Positions 24,301-38,100 of a stretch of DNA of 64,000 nt are shown piece by piece. The position numbers and the translations under genes are program-made. The stretch covers positions 45,631,689-45,695,688 of the forward strand of contig NC_061868.1 of assembly GCF_907164915.1 (NCBI RefSeq). Direction: 5' to 3'. Position 1 is the first letter of the stretch; each line of letters starts with the position of its first letter. A model generated the notes under the pieces. That model was not told the origin of the DNA and made no database searches. It saw only the letters and a list, made by a program, of their open reading frames with translations. This stretch comes from Impatiens glandulifera (Eukaryota; Streptophyta; Magnoliopsida; Ericales; Balsaminaceae).

Positions 24301-27300
24301 ATTATAGGATGGTTCCGGTAGGCCCACACCATCGGTGATTGGTTGAAAAAAATAATAGTCCAATAAAAGCCAACTTTCTACAGACAATGAATACTCTTAT
24401 AAATAACAGTAATAAAAAAACAATACATCTATTTATAATTTATAATTATAGGGACAAAAGCAAGAAAATCTCCTTAACAAAGATATAAATTAAATTAATT
24501 TGTCAATAATTTATTTTTTTTAGATCTTTATTTTATATGTTAAACTTGAACGGTATTACATGCATATTTTCATTTACATGATAAAGTTTAAAACTTATAT
24601 ATATATATATAATAACACTTAAAATAAAACATATATTCGCACCACAACACATAAACGAGTTGAATTGTTGATTTATGAGTTAATCCGTCCTAAAACATAA
24701 AAAAAAAAATTACAACCTACAACCTATATATTAATAAGAGAGGGTTTAATTGAATAAAATATATTAAGTTTTTATTCCATAAAAATATTTATATCATAAT
24801 GGTTATTAATTGAAACCAATCTCTATTAATAAAATCACATCAAAGTAATTATTATACTAAATATATGTATATATCAATTATGACAATTACTGACTTATTT
24901 TAAACTTATTCAATCGAATTATGTAAAAAATTAATAATGAAAACCATAATGGAGCTGTGTCAAGTTTCTTTCAAATAACTTTGACAGATTTAATTTTCAA
25001 TAAAAAAATCATCAAAATTTTTATCAAATTATCAATTAAATATATTATAATTTTAAAATCTAAATTTAGTTTGATAAGAAAAATCTAAAAATTATTTTTT
25101 TACAATAAACATTATTTTTTCAAATAAACAAGCTAACCAATAAAATAAATCACATAATTTAAATGTTCTTAGTTCCACCTGAGTTCATTAAATAATTATT
25201 AGCATATATATATATATATATTAAAATATGTAGTTAACACAATTTTATTTCACTTAATATAATTTTTTTGTGAATCAAATCCAATTTTTGTAATCTCTTA
25301 GATATGACTTATAACTTTAACATAAATATATGTTAATGATTATTATAACTTATATATTTAAAGGTGATTTTATATTTAATTTGAGATAATCCTAATAATA
25401 TAAAAAGTTTGCTTATTAATCTTTATGGTAAACTACGTTAAATGACATATAATATGTTTTCTAATTAATTATATATATTATGTTTGCTTGTTACTCTTAA
25501 ATCTATATTTTTATATATAGAATATTCAACAAAAATATTATATAATTTTTTTTTAAAGAGTGATGAAAATTCATAAAATTAATTATAAATTAAAGTTATA
25601 AAAAGACTCACAATAAAACATTAAAGCTTAAAAAGTAATATTATATTTAATGACATTATTTATTTAGTCTGTCAAATTGGGAATGCATATTTTTTTTTTA
25701 AAGTAACTAAAATTGTTTGTATTTGAATATAATATATATTTTTTTTTTATGAATTACGTTACATCTTGGTTAAGAGAAGTAACTGTGGGACTTGTGCCGC
25801 CACGTAGGCAGTTTGGTGGGACCCAACTGTGAATGGAGAGTGACAATTTGCGGTTTAATATATAAGAATATAGATGTCTACATGCCAAAACATGATTGTC
25901 TAAAAATGGAAATAATAAATTATAACACCTAAGCCAATATTTAGAATGTTCAATTTTACAATATATTATTAATTTTTCTTATAACAAACACCAATATAGA
26001 AAATTCAATTATTATTATAATAATAATAATAAAATTTACTTTTGAATAATAATAATAATATATTATCATGAGAAGTTAGATCAAATTAAGTCCATGTTAT
26101 TAGGCGAAAGCATTTATTAATAATGCTTGAGTAATGACAAAATCGGTTAGGCTTTGGTCTACCCATTATTTATTATACCATTTTAAAAATCCCAAACCCT
26201 ATTTTAAATTGGGTAATTATTTTTACCTAGACTTATTACTATTATTATTATAATAATGATTATTACTAGTAATATAGTTCTTAAGCATAAAAATCATTTT
26301 TTATCATTTCACCGATTGTCAAATTAGTGCTCTAATAGAGTTCTGACCTAGTTTTTTAAAATCTCATAATTTGAGTTATTTATTGTTAAAATTATAAAAA
26401 AACATCGTGATAGATTCAAACGTCGTTAACTTATTATCTACGTGCATTTATAAATAAATAAAAATTAAATTACTTATTTAACTATTGAATTTCAGCGAAC
26501 TTAAACTAGTAATATAAATATTTTATTTATTTATGAATGCATGTAGATAATAAGGATAAATTTAACAAAAAAAAAATAAATAATAAAATTTTTAAAAAAA
26601 TTATATAAAATCTCAATTACCCTACTAATGAAATCAAAATTGACAATTTAGGCCAAGTTATATTTTAAATTAAGTTAAAATAATATATAATAACTTATAT
26701 TTTATTATTAATTTTCTCACCAGAATATTTTTTTATTTAATAAAAATATTCTCATTTCCCAATTTGTTTTTTATTTTTATAAAAATACTAAAGGTAGTAG
26801 AATAAAATAAAAGGGTAAAATAGTAATATAATAAACACACCACATCTATCTCCAAGTGCGGGCAACGGCCACTGAAATCCAAAAATGCCCAAAAAGCAAA
26901 GGTGGCCTACATATGCTGCCCCCGGCTTTTCTGTTTTAACTATTATATATTATTATATTTTTTAAAATAATTAATTAATTTATTTAAAATTAATATTTAG
27001 GTAGACAGACAAAAACCCAACTTATTATTATCATTATCATCCCTCCCTATTTTTCTCTCTCTATATATCATATATTTATCTAATTATTAACCAATAATAT
27101 AATTATGCAAATAATAATTTGGTAAAAAGAGATAATTTTGTTTATAATTTTATAATGAAAAGAAAGTGAGAGAGAAAGAAAGAGATGGGAATGGGATGAA
27201 GATTCCATTTTTTACAGCTAAAAAAAGGTGATAATATTTTTGTTCTTTAAATTTATTTTTTATTTATTTTTTTGTGATGGGGTTGTGGTGAGATTGACAG

Positions 27301-27480
27301 GCAGATCGGATCCCACCGAAATATATTATTATATTTATTTAATTAATTAATTAATTAATTTATTTATTACTATTATTAATAAATAATAAATTCACCGCAA
27401 ACACCCAACCATCTTTCATAAAAACTCTTTTGGATTTCACCCACCTTTATTTATTTAATTTTTTTTTTCATATATACTAT
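18318..27480. other. 9 kb AT-rich intergenic region, no gene seen
   Basis: The SH4-like 3' untranslated region occupies the first few hundred bases. After that I find no coding region with family similarity. Short AT microsatellites lie near 21861-21878, 23581-23600 and 24599-24610, and an ATT run near 23235-23258. Small GC-richer islets occur near 25780-25860 and 26855-26935 and could be regulatory elements of the downstream trihelix gene. A TRIM-like scrap (about 20880-21170) and a coding-like but broken segment (about 22330-22640) are described under findings. Confidence 0.6.
23581..23600. repeat. (AT)n microsatellite
   Basis: Ten AT units followed by a TATTATTATATATATA tail. Confidence 0.85.
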
Positions 27481-27574
27481 TTTGTTGCTATTTTATTTTG
27501 CGGCTGTAAACTGATATACAGCTTGAAGAACAAGAGAGAGAATACAGAAGAGAGAGAGAAGAGAGAGAACTCCG
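27481..27574 (+). promoter_or_regulatory. GA-rich leader of GT-2-like gene
   Basis: Just upstream of the start codon there are two GA runs (AGAGAGAGAATACAGAAGAG and AGAGAGAAGAGAGAG). Such stretches in plant leaders are binding sites for BPC/GAGA-binding proteins; their use here is inference. Confidence 0.4.
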
Positions 27575-29699
27575 ATGCTGGGAGTTTCAGGCATGATGGG
27601 TAGCGCCGGCGACGGAGCTGCGTCGGCGGAGCCGACACAAACCCATGATGGGGAAACCGGGGTTCTGGGGGAAGAAGAGAAGTTGGTGATGAGAATTGAC
27701 GAAGCTGGCGGTGACCGGAGCTCCGGTGGTGGTAACCGGTGGCCGAGGCAGGAGACGGTGGCTTTGCTTAAGATACGGTCGGAGATGGATGCTGTTTTTA
27801 AAGACTCGAGCTTGAAGGGTCCCCTATGGGAAGAAGTTTCCAGGTGAGAGAATAAATCAAATTCAATTTCACACTCCCCATGTTTTCTCCGATCAAATCT
27901 TGTCGGAATTCTCTCTCTACATCTATATATCTATATATCTATATATGTATGTATTATAAGAATCATCTCAGATCTTAAAACGCGAAATTCGGGTGAAAAT
28001 CGGAGTATGTTTGATGGATTTCATCTCAAGAATGATTTTTTCTTTAATTTCACATCATTGACATGAATCATATGATCATGCAGAGAGATCATGGTAGAGT
28101 ATATTTTATGTTTAACAGAATTGTCAGACAATCTTCATCGTTTTCATTTTATGCTTTAAGATCTGTTAATTCTCTCTCATCAGGAAGCTAGCGGAGATGG
28201 GATTTCATCGGAATGCAAAGAAGTGTAAGGAGAAGTTTGAGAATGTATTCAAATACCATAAACGGACTAAAGAAGGCCGAGCTTCTAAACCAGAGAGTAA
28301 AACTTATCGATTCTTTGATCAATTAGAAGCTCTCGAAACTCATCCTCCGGTTACCGGTCAGTCTCCGTCGACGACGTTGAACCATCTCCGGCCAACAATG
28401 CTGCCGGTGCCGGCTACAAAGGTTAATAATAATAACAATATTGTCATTCCTACACAAGTGAGTAATTCATCGACTTCTACTGTTCCATCATCGTTAAGCC
28501 CAATCAATGTAAGCCCTATTAACGCTGTAACGACAATGGCGGCGGCGGCGGCGTCCGCCGCCGCGGCTGGGATGGGGAATTTTGGGTCGGTTTCGACTTC
28601 TTCATCGACTTCGTCGGATGAAGATATTGAGAGGAGGAGTAGGAAGAAGAGGAAATGGGAGATGTTTTTTCAGAGATTAATGAAGGATGTGATGGAAAAA
28701 CAGGAGAATATGCAGAAGAAGTTTCTGGAAACGCTGGAGAAAAGAGAAAGAGATCGCGTTTCTAGAGAAGAAGCTTGGAGAGTTATGGAGATTGCGAGAT
28801 TGAATCGTGAACATGAAATATTAGTTCAAGAAAGATCCACCGCCGCCGCTAAAGACGCCGCCGTCATTGCCTTTCTCCAGAAAGTTTCAGATCAACAATC
28901 GCCGCCGATCCCCAATTCCACTCCGATTCAAATCCCGCCGCAAACGCAAACGCAACCTCCTCCTCCGCCGCAGCCGCAGCCGCAAGAGACAGTTCGATCT
29001 CTTCCCCCTGTTTTACCACAACTAACACAACCTCCACCGCCGCCAGCGCCGCCGCAGCCACCAACATTATCGATTGCGTTAGAAATACCGAATTCTGAAA
29101 ATGGGGTTGAGAATTTTACTCCGGCGAGTTCATCAAGATGGCCGAAGGCGGAGGTTCAAGCTCTGATTGGACTAAGAACAAACATGGATCTGAAATATCA
29201 AGATAATGGACCAAAGGGTCCTTTATGGGAAGAGATATCATCAAGCATGAAGAAATTAGGATACAATCGAAACGCAAAAAGATGCAAAGAGAAATGGGAG
29301 AACATAAACAAGTACTTTAAGAAAGTAAAAGAAAGCAACAAAAGAAGGCCAGAAGATTCAAAAACCTGCCCATATTTCCATCAACTCGACGCAATTTACA
29401 AAGAAAGATCCAAACATGAAATCACTCAACCCAGTTTCATCAACCCATCATCATCAACAAATCTCCCCCCTGAAAATCTAATGGTTCCATTAATGGTCCA
29501 ACCAGAACAACAATGGCCGCTTCAACCAGTTCAACAGCGACAACAAATCGCCGCCATGGGCGATCACGACAGTGATAACAATGGTGAAGATGACGACGAC
29601 GACGAGGACGATGAAGATGACGACGATGAAGACGAGGCAGGTGGGTACGAGATTGTAACGAACAAACCGCCGTCATCTTCAGTTGGGACGGTGGAGTGA
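27575..29699 (+). CDS. GT-2/DF1-type double trihelix factor
   Basis: Two exons (27575-27843, 28184-29699) join in frame (S-AG|G-K) to 594 residues. Trihelix 1 covers about 54-122 (NRWPRQETVALLKIRSEM ... KKCKEKFENVFKYHKRTKEG) and trihelix 2 about 407-475 (SRWPKAEVQALIGLR ... KRCKEKWENINKYFKKVKES). Between them are a basic ERRSRKKRKWE nuclear signal, a central coiled region rich in Glu/Arg (about 180-235) and Pro/Gln-rich stretches. The tail is acidic (a long Asp/Glu run near residue 560). Two trihelices plus a central helix define the GT-2 group (GT-2, DF1, GTL1), nuclear factors that bind GT elements and control light responses, cell growth and root or seed-coat development. Sequence alone does not separate GT-2 from DF1. 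The intron falls inside trihelix 1, as in relatives. Confidence 0.94.
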
Positions 29700-32600
29700 G
29701 GCGGCGGAGAGGAAACAAAATTGTACAACAGACAGATAAAATGCATGTGACAGACATTGCCGGAAATTCAAACGGCGGCGGAGATGACGGCGGTGGACGG
29801 CGGAGGTAAAAAGATAAATTTCAAAACATTTTATATATACAACAATTACACATGGGTTTGGGTGGAGGAGGGTAAGTCACAAGTGTAACTTTTGTAAGGA
29901 TTATACTAGTTTAATTATTTTGTGGTTTTTTTTTTTTTTTTTAATTCACAAATTATTTATTTGTTTGGTTAAATAATCAACAAATTGAGGGGGAGAACTA
30001 GAGAGGAGATAAATAAAATATATAATGTATTGTTTTGTTCCTTATTTTGTTTTTTTGGTGTAAATTTCATAATTTGGTCATTAGTGTTTGTTTCATAATT
30101 AATTTAAGTTTCATATCATTTGGGTTCTATTCAATATTTATTAAATTATTTTTTAACTTACCCATTAAGTTATCTCAACATAATTGTGAGTTAATTTTTT
30201 CAAATTCAAATTAAAAAAAAAATATTAACAAAATATTTTAATTTAATATATATCCGTTGAAATAAATGGTACAAGCATATAAATTTGAGTAGTTAATTAA
30301 TCAATTAATATTAATTAAAGATAAGAAGGGACACTATTATGTTATCCCATTAGAGAAGAAAATGGGGCCCATATTACCCTTTCCCTATCACAATTAACAC
30401 AAATATAAATATAAATATATATAATAAATAATATAAATATATTTTTATATATGATATTGATAAGATGAAATAAAACGCTCCACAAAAGGGAGACTCTACC
30501 ATAATATGGCAAAATTTTCAAATCAAAACTTTATAAAATTCCTATTCTAACCTTGAAAATCTGTTGACTTCCCATTTTAATTAATTAACCACATGTCGTT
30601 TTACTCCTTAAATAGTTATTTACTTTAGTCAGGTGAAATTTTAATTTAAGAATTAATTAGTTTTAATATCAAATAAATAATAAATAAAATAATGCGTCAC
30701 AAAATCTGAAGATGAATTTTGTTCAAAATATTCACCAACATGATGGTCCGTTTGGTTTTGACTTGGGTGCCCTTATCATAAACTGTTCATGTGGTCCCCT
30801 TTTTTTTTTTTAATTTATATATATTACTATTTTCAAAATAAAAGTAATATTAATTTGTCTATATATTTAGTATAACAAGTATAAGTTTCTAATGAGTGAA
30901 TGAATGAATAAATTAAGTAATGTATTCTTCATTAATTAATATCCTGTAACGGCGCCCCATGTGCTCCCATGTGTATATTTTTTTTCATATATATATATAT
31001 ATATAATAAATATTTGTTGTAAACTGTAAATAAAATAATTTACTGAAGTAAAAAACAGAGGAAACCAAACAGGTCATTGTTTTGAGCTGTGGATGAGTTG
31101 TGTGTGGGCCTCAAGTTGAGTGGTGAGGATTAGAGATTGGAATAATAAATAATGGATATTTATAATTTATCTTGTTTTCTAGTTATATGCCCTTATTTTT
31201 TTTAATATTATTTTTGTTATTATTCATATTAGACATTCACTACCATGGTAACATATTATTATTATTTTTAATTAAAAATAATAGATTAAATGTATTGAAT
31301 TATATAGTATATAGGATGCCCTATGTGAAATGGCAGTAAGTAAATTAAGGGAATGGACATCTGTTGATGATAATGTACAAGTGGGGACTTGTCAAAAAAA
31401 AAAATCAGTATTTGATCCCCACTCATGAATTTACTGCATGCAATATTTAAAAGATGAATAAACAATTACTTATTCTAAATTTGTTACAATAACAACAATA
31501 AAAAAAATAAAACGTAATAAATAGGTATTGACAACTGTGTGTATAAATCGTAGGTATTGACAACTGTGATGGGTGTATAATAGTTGTATATTGATGATAA
31601 CGACATTTACACTATATATACATGTTGTAATATGCATTTACAGTAACTTTTTTTTGTTACTGTTGTATAAAGCTTTCAACCATTTTTGTACAAAATAATA
31701 GTTGAGTTTATGTAATAATTAAGAGTAACGTTAATTTGTTTAACGACGATATAAAGTATTTAAAGTTGTAATAGATTTCTTAACCACAGTTTACATGGTT
31801 TTGGATGATGATGATTTTGTTGGTGTTATTATTTATAAGCAATTTATTGTTAATATAGGGTGTGACCATAATTTTTTTGATAAATTAAAAAATAATGTTA
31901 ATTTTGTTTCATTAATTCATTTATTTGGAAAGGGGTTAAATTAATGGTTGAATATCCATGATGACTATAATTATAAATTAATGATTTTTTATTATTATTT
32001 TGAAACAAATTAAATAATATGAGTCTATGACTACTTTTATAACAATTAGTTTGTTTTTGAAATAAAATCTATTTAAAACATGATTATTATTAATTACTTT
32101 ATCATTGTTAAAAAATATTTATAAGAGTTTTAATTAATTATTTTTATTAATGTTATTTTATTAATAAAATTATGATTAATTACCCAAAAAAAATGATAAT
32201 GAATCTTAAGTCATGTCAAACATTATTAATCTCCAACCCAAACACATTTTTTTCTTTAAAAAGATTATTATTTGAATATTTATTTTTATTCTAAATTTTT
32301 AACTTTTCTCAATACTATATATATATATTTATAACTTTGTAAAATTGAACCCAATTTATTTTTTAATAAAATTAATTATAGATTAATAATTTATACATAT
32401 AAAAATTAAAATATTATTAAATAAATGCAAATTAACTACAAGACATGATTAAATAAATGCAAATATTTTTTTATTTTTTCACTTCTGTATTTTATTTTAA
32501 TAAAATTGTTTTTATTATTAATGTTGTTCATGATTATAAATTTATTATACATAAAAAAAAATATATATAGGATAAACATAAAATTTTAAACATTTACAAA

Positions 32601-33149
32601 ATTATATAAAAAGTGAAATATAAAAATTACATAATTAATAGTTAGAAGGCCAATTTTTTTTTTTAAAAAAAAGGGTTGTGAATAGTGTAAACATATTGCA
32701 TTTCTTTTTTCTTACAAGAGGTTAATTATTTCTATAATTCCAATCTTCTGTATCACAATTAATATAAAAATTAAACCATTTAAATATACTGATCAAGTTG
32801 AAACTTTATTTATTTATTTATTCTTCAAGTGTGGGAAAAACCTTCATAGTTTTGAAACTTAGTATGCAATTTAAGATTGATAGTAAAAGTTAATGGGCTA
32901 GTTTGAATTATCCATTTTTTTATAAGCCCTAAAAATAAATACCAAGGAAGGCTAGAAATACTATTGGATTGAATCGGATCGTGACCGACCCGGACCCGGT
33001 TTGATTGGGCGAAGATTCTCTCCTATTCAGTAGTTCAAGGCGTCGTTTGATAAACCCCATTTTAGTAAAAGCTATTGGAGAAGAAAGAGGACCAATCGGG
33101 GGGCGGAAGGTGATTTGCTAAAGCGGCTTCGAAGCAGAATCGTTTGATA
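29700..33149. other. Intergenic, AT-rich, no gene seen
   Basis: The 3' untranslated region of the GT-2-like gene probably ends within the first few hundred bases. The rest is AT-rich with short AT runs (for example near 30986-31005) and no coding signal. A tandem pair of about 20 bases (TAGGTATTGACAACTGTG) occurs near 31530 and 31551. The last 250 bases form the LSM3 promoter. Confidence 0.6.
32894..32899 (+). promoter_or_regulatory. Possible site II motif upstream of LSM3
   Basis: TGGGCT matches the site II consensus TGGGCY, common in promoters of plant housekeeping and RNA-processing genes, about 255 bases before the LSM3 start. It is a six-base match, so chance is possible. Confidence 0.3.
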
Positions 33150-34029
33150 ATGGGTAGCGAAGAAGAAAGCGCAGTGAAAGAACCGTTGGATCTCATCAGA
33201 CTCAGTCTCGATGAACGTATTTATGTGAAGCTTCGTTCCGACCGTGAACTCCGTGGGAAACTTCATGTGCGATTCTCCTCTCTATTATACCCTTCTTCTT
33301 TTATTTGTGTATATTTGCGTTTTTGATATGGGTTTTGAATTTGGAAGATTTTTTCGATTTTTAGGTTAATATTTGGGGGTATTTTCGATTTTATTTTTCA
33401 GGCTTATGATCAGCACTTGAATATGATTCTTGGGGACGTGGAAGAAATAGTCACCACTGTTGAAATTGATGATGAAACTTATGAGGAAATTGTCAGGGTG
33501 AGCTGTTTCTTCTTAATTAGTTAGTTTGTCTTTCTGAAGCATCATGATATTGGGTTTAGAATTCAGATGCATAACTTGATTTAGCTTTAGATGCTATAGA
33601 ACATGATAATAATGGTTGCAATTATCTATCTGCATTCTTAGCCTGAACTTGAGAGGAGTTATATTATGGATACCCAATTAGGGCAGCAGCTCATCTTGAA
33701 CTAAAAGATTGAGATCTAATGTTGGGTTCCTATTAAGAACACCTTGATTCCTCCAGGGATAAACCCTTGTAGTATGTGATGGAATCTTGAATGTTCATAA
33801 AGTTGGTTTTGAATAACAAGGATATAACTCAATTGGGTTCTTGATGAATGTTTCTGATAGGATTTTTATAGTTTGTATTCAGTTATGACGAAGACATGTG
33901 TTTATGTAATGTAATGTTTTAGTAAAAATTTGATTGTGTTTGTTTCAGACCTCAAGGCGCACAGTTCCATTTCTATTTGTAAGGGGAGATGGTGTCATAT
34001 TAGTTTCTCCACCCCTGAGAACAGCTTGA
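33150..34029 (+). CDS. LSM3: U6 snRNA-associated Sm-like protein LSM3
   Basis: Three exons (33150-33266, 33402-33497, 33949-34029) give 97 residues, the usual LSM3 length. Sm1 is visible as [20 protein letters not shown] with [16 protein letters not shown], and Sm2 as [15 protein letters not shown], where the RGDG turn contacts RNA in Sm folds. LSM3 is a core subunit of both heptameric rings: LSM2-8 in the nucleus, binding the U6 snRNA 3' end for splicing, and LSM1-7 in the cytoplasm, promoting mRNA decapping. The ATG at 33150 gives [20 protein letters not shown]; an in-frame TTG two codons earlier is not needed. It converges on SEC5, with about 1.1 kb between the stop codons. Confidence 0.97.
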
Positions 34030-35103
34030 CTTGAATGAAGGAGGAGGGAGAGCCATTTACAAACCATTCCACCTCTCTAGGTCTAATTTGTGTCGGGTTT
34101 TATAACTTTTCAGGATTCCAGTTTCTTGATGTGTTCATTTTGCCAAAAACAAATTAGATTTTCTTATGTTGAAAACTTCTTGAGTTGTCATTTCTTGTAA
34201 TATGTCTGATGATGAATTTCATTACTTGATAATGCAGTGGATATTATTGTTATTATTATATACCCATAACTTGTCTTCAATATCATATTCTAGTAGCTAT
34301 GTATATCATCATAATGGTACAGGAATATTAGAAACAACACCCATCAATTATGCCAAAAACCAAGAAACATTTCCTTTAATAACCATGTAACTAATTCATT
34401 AACAGCATTGTATGTAAAAAGTAGTCATTCATGGATCCCTTGAAGGATTTATCAAGAAAATGTGTCAAACATCAAAATATGACCTAAATAGATGGTAAAC
34501 ACCTAAATGAAGGATTTATGACAGCTAAATGCAAGATATTGAACTTGATGCTACAACTTTTATCTATGAAAAATGCATTGATTTTTCTATGAAAAGGAAC
34601 ATATCCTTGCCTCATTCCTATTTAGCCTAATCCTATATTTTATTACTTGTTTTATGTGGAGATGATCGGTATTGAGTACCATTTTTTCCTCTTCTATCCC
34701 TTGTAGTTTTTTTATTATTTCTTCAATTTCCTCTTATGTTTATTTAATATTTTGATAATAAGCCTAATATTAGACTGTTAGTGCTGCAACAACAATACAA
34801 TAACATGATGTTCAACCCCAAAATCACACCCTAGTAAGCTTCCAAAGATAATGTAAAATAGAGAGAAGAACCAAACAAAACAATTCCTCATCACATCAGC
34901 CGAACAACTAAACCTTGCACGCGAACAAGCCCGGAATAGAAAAACTGCACATATTTTTGTTCATGACAAAATAATAGTAGCGAGTGAATTACAAAGATAC
35001 AACAGTAAAAAAGATAAGAAAACCCGCAATAAGGAAACAAAATGAATAGGGTTGGTCTTTCAGTGGATAGTGGGTCGGTGGTGGTGGGTGTATCTATCTA
35101 TAT
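34030..35103. other. Convergent 3' ends of LSM3 and SEC5
   Basis: No gene is visible. The stretch should contain both 3' untranslated regions. Nothing repetitive stands out apart from a short TATC run (TATCTATCTATATCTATC) just after the SEC5 stop. Confidence 0.6.
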
Positions 35104-38100
35104 CTATCTACGTCTTTGTCGGGGAGATCCAACAGACTGAGATTGAGAGGCTCTGTAATTTCTGCTCGGAGAATCCATACCCCCTCTGAAAGAGGCATAA
35201 GCAGCTTTGGCCGATTCTGGAACTGAATCTAAAGGAATTGACTCCACAAAACATGCCGTGTTAATTCTTGTTCTCTCCAGTTCTGCTTGCAGCAACTCCG
35301 TACTGAACTGCTGCGCAAGTGCCTAACAATAAAAACAATAATAAATCATTCATTCATTCATTCTGTCCTTAAGGGTTTTGGTTCTGTTCAGTTTAGTTCT
35401 TACAATGAGGTCATCGGGTGAAACGCTCATTCCTTGTTGTCTGTCATCTGAAAGTGCATCCTCATTCCCACGATTTTGTCGTCTGTTATTATGGCTTGGT
35501 GTCTCTATTTGCTCCGAAAGACTCTCTGTCGCTTTCTCCAACAGTACCCCTTGCAATGACTTAAGAGACTCTCTTGCATCGGATGAGAAATACGGATTCA
35601 ATATCGTCTCAAAATATTCCAGCTGCCAAAACATAATAAATTATGACCCTCCTCCTTCATCCATCAAAATACTTATTATAGGACCAACATTTATATTACC
35701 TCCAACATCAGTTGACAGAAACCATTAGCATCCACTGTCTTCAGGTCTTGGCTTCTGTTTTCATTGAAAATACTAAGAAATGTATCAATTAACCCCTCTA
35801 CAAGGATACCCAAAGTCTTGTCTAGCAGTGGTTTACAACCAGCAAAAACCTGCACCAAACAACTTCCATATTATCTATTCAAACTTGCTTCCCATAAACT
35901 TCAAATTACAAAGTACCTCAGCATGGACTGCTACAAGTGTATGCAGTAACTCCACAGCTGCGTCTCGGACACCCTGACAAAGTATCATAATCATCATTCA
36001 TTCATTCGTTCATTTTTCCAACTCAGTCAATGCAACTTTATAAGAAACTAACGATATTTATTAACTCACTTTGACTGCGGGTGCACCTCCCCATTGAACT
36101 CCTGAATCCAATAAATAATTTGTGGCAGCTGTCCTAATCATATTTGCCTAACAAAACCCCAAAACCAATCATTTTTAAGACCCTCACAGCTATGATATGC
36201 TGCAGTAGGCAGCTAAACCATAAAATTAATATAAGAGGTGAATATTCATGTTAACATTTTTCTGCTCCCATATAAAAAAAGGTTATATATACATCTTAGT
36301 ATTTGACTGTAATCCATACATACCTTAGCATATGTGTACTGTTCAAGGACTTTCTCTTCAAGCCCAGAGAAGGACATGATCAGATCCCGCAGATCACCGT
36401 CCTCGTCATCTCTTTCCCTAACATAACAAAAGACATGACATAGACAGTTAGAATGAGTACTCTTGAATAATATAGAGATGACAATCCTCATGTAAAGGTA
36501 GAACTTAGAAGGGTTTCCTTTTCAGAGTAGCGATCTTCCCAACTTGCCTTCTAGGAAATTGTCTGTTTTCCACGACATAACAGAAGGAAGAGTATGCCCC
36601 TCATATAGATGTGAGTACTAATGCAAACATAAATGCATGTCTTTGAGAGTGTAAGAGATTAAGCATATAAAAGCAAGAGAGGTAATAGAAGGTAAAAGAA
36701 ATTCTAGGGAGCATGTTCGAGGCCTGGTTTGATGTGGGTAATAACCCACTATCCAATCGACGATCTACTCATCCATCACATCATTTAAACCATCAACCAA
36801 AATACCACCCTCTATTTTAAAAAAAATATTATTATTATTTCATTACACAAAATATGGTACATTGACTATTTTTCTTGAACTTAATTAGCTTGTCTGGTGC
36901 GTATTAGATGCAAAATCACTCCAGAGAAATTTAAAAAAAATGTTAATAACCCCTAATGTCTTTTTACACAAATAACCTGCATCAAACGAGCTTATTTGGA
37001 AATAACCATTTGGTTATTCAAATAACCCTAAATCAACCAAGGACCCATACTCACAAATGAGGTATATGAATGATTATTAACTCTCATGTTGCCAACTGAA
37101 CAACAGTAACAGTAACATGAACAACAAATAACATGTTTTAGAATCATAAAATATGGAAAATAAAAACGTCTCAAGAATAAAAATTCAGTTGATAAGCAGC
37201 AAAATAAACATACAGTTGATTTAAATATGTGGCTAGCCGCGAAAGAAAAGCTAACGTGAATTATTTACCTAAAATTCAGCCATATGCGTCTGAACTTGTT
37301 ACATAATTCACGAGAAAGTTCATCTTTGCAATAACCGATGTTGCTCAATACCATTAAAAGCTGTTGATGGGGATCGGTAATGCTCCCAGGGAGAGGTTCA
37401 TATATTTTTTCATCTTTATCATAGGAATATCCATTTTGCAGATGCTCTTCGTTAGATCTACCTTGAGCGATTTCGCATCCAATACGCTCCAGACAAGCTA
37501 ATTGAAGAAAGGGAGTCAATGTACCAGTTTTGGGTAATACGAAATAGTAGTAGTTAAAAGTATTTCCCTACCAGCAAAATCAAGCAAACAGTTAAAAAAG
37601 GCAAGTCTAATAGATTCTTGAATTTCTTGAAGTTGCACAAACATATCTTCTGATTTTGCAGCATCACTCTTTAAAGACTGAACCAACCTGCAAAGTAAGA
37701 ACATGAGAAAATTACAGACCTATCAATGGTTATATAAAGCATTCATCGAAACATTTAGGGTTAGAAATCTAGAAGGCTTTCTTAAAGCATTGGCCAAAAT
37801 ACAACCCCAAGACAAAATTAGCAATAAGATAACAATAAGGTTAAGGCTAGACCCTGGCACCTTGCAATGGGTATTGTTTTCCATCTCCAGGTAAACTCCC
37901 AACAATAGAATGACAAATGGATAAGAAAAAAAGTTTGACGAAACTATACGGTCCTGTAGTAGTGATTAAACAACTATATATTCATTGGTTAAACTCCATG
38001 TCCTCGGTAAGACAGTTCCTATGTTAAATTAGAGAACTCTTTAAAAAGAATTCTAACATATTGTACACATAATTCAAGATGACATTTTTTCTTTTTAAAA

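Noticed and set aside
27121..27126. GGTAAA upstream of the GT-2-like gene as an autoregulatory GT box
   Set aside because: A six-base motif is expected many times by chance in AT-rich DNA.
29564..29746. Minus-strand poly-serine frame opposite the GT-2-like tail
   Set aside because: It is the antisense of the GAT/GAC-rich acidic tail and has no independent support.
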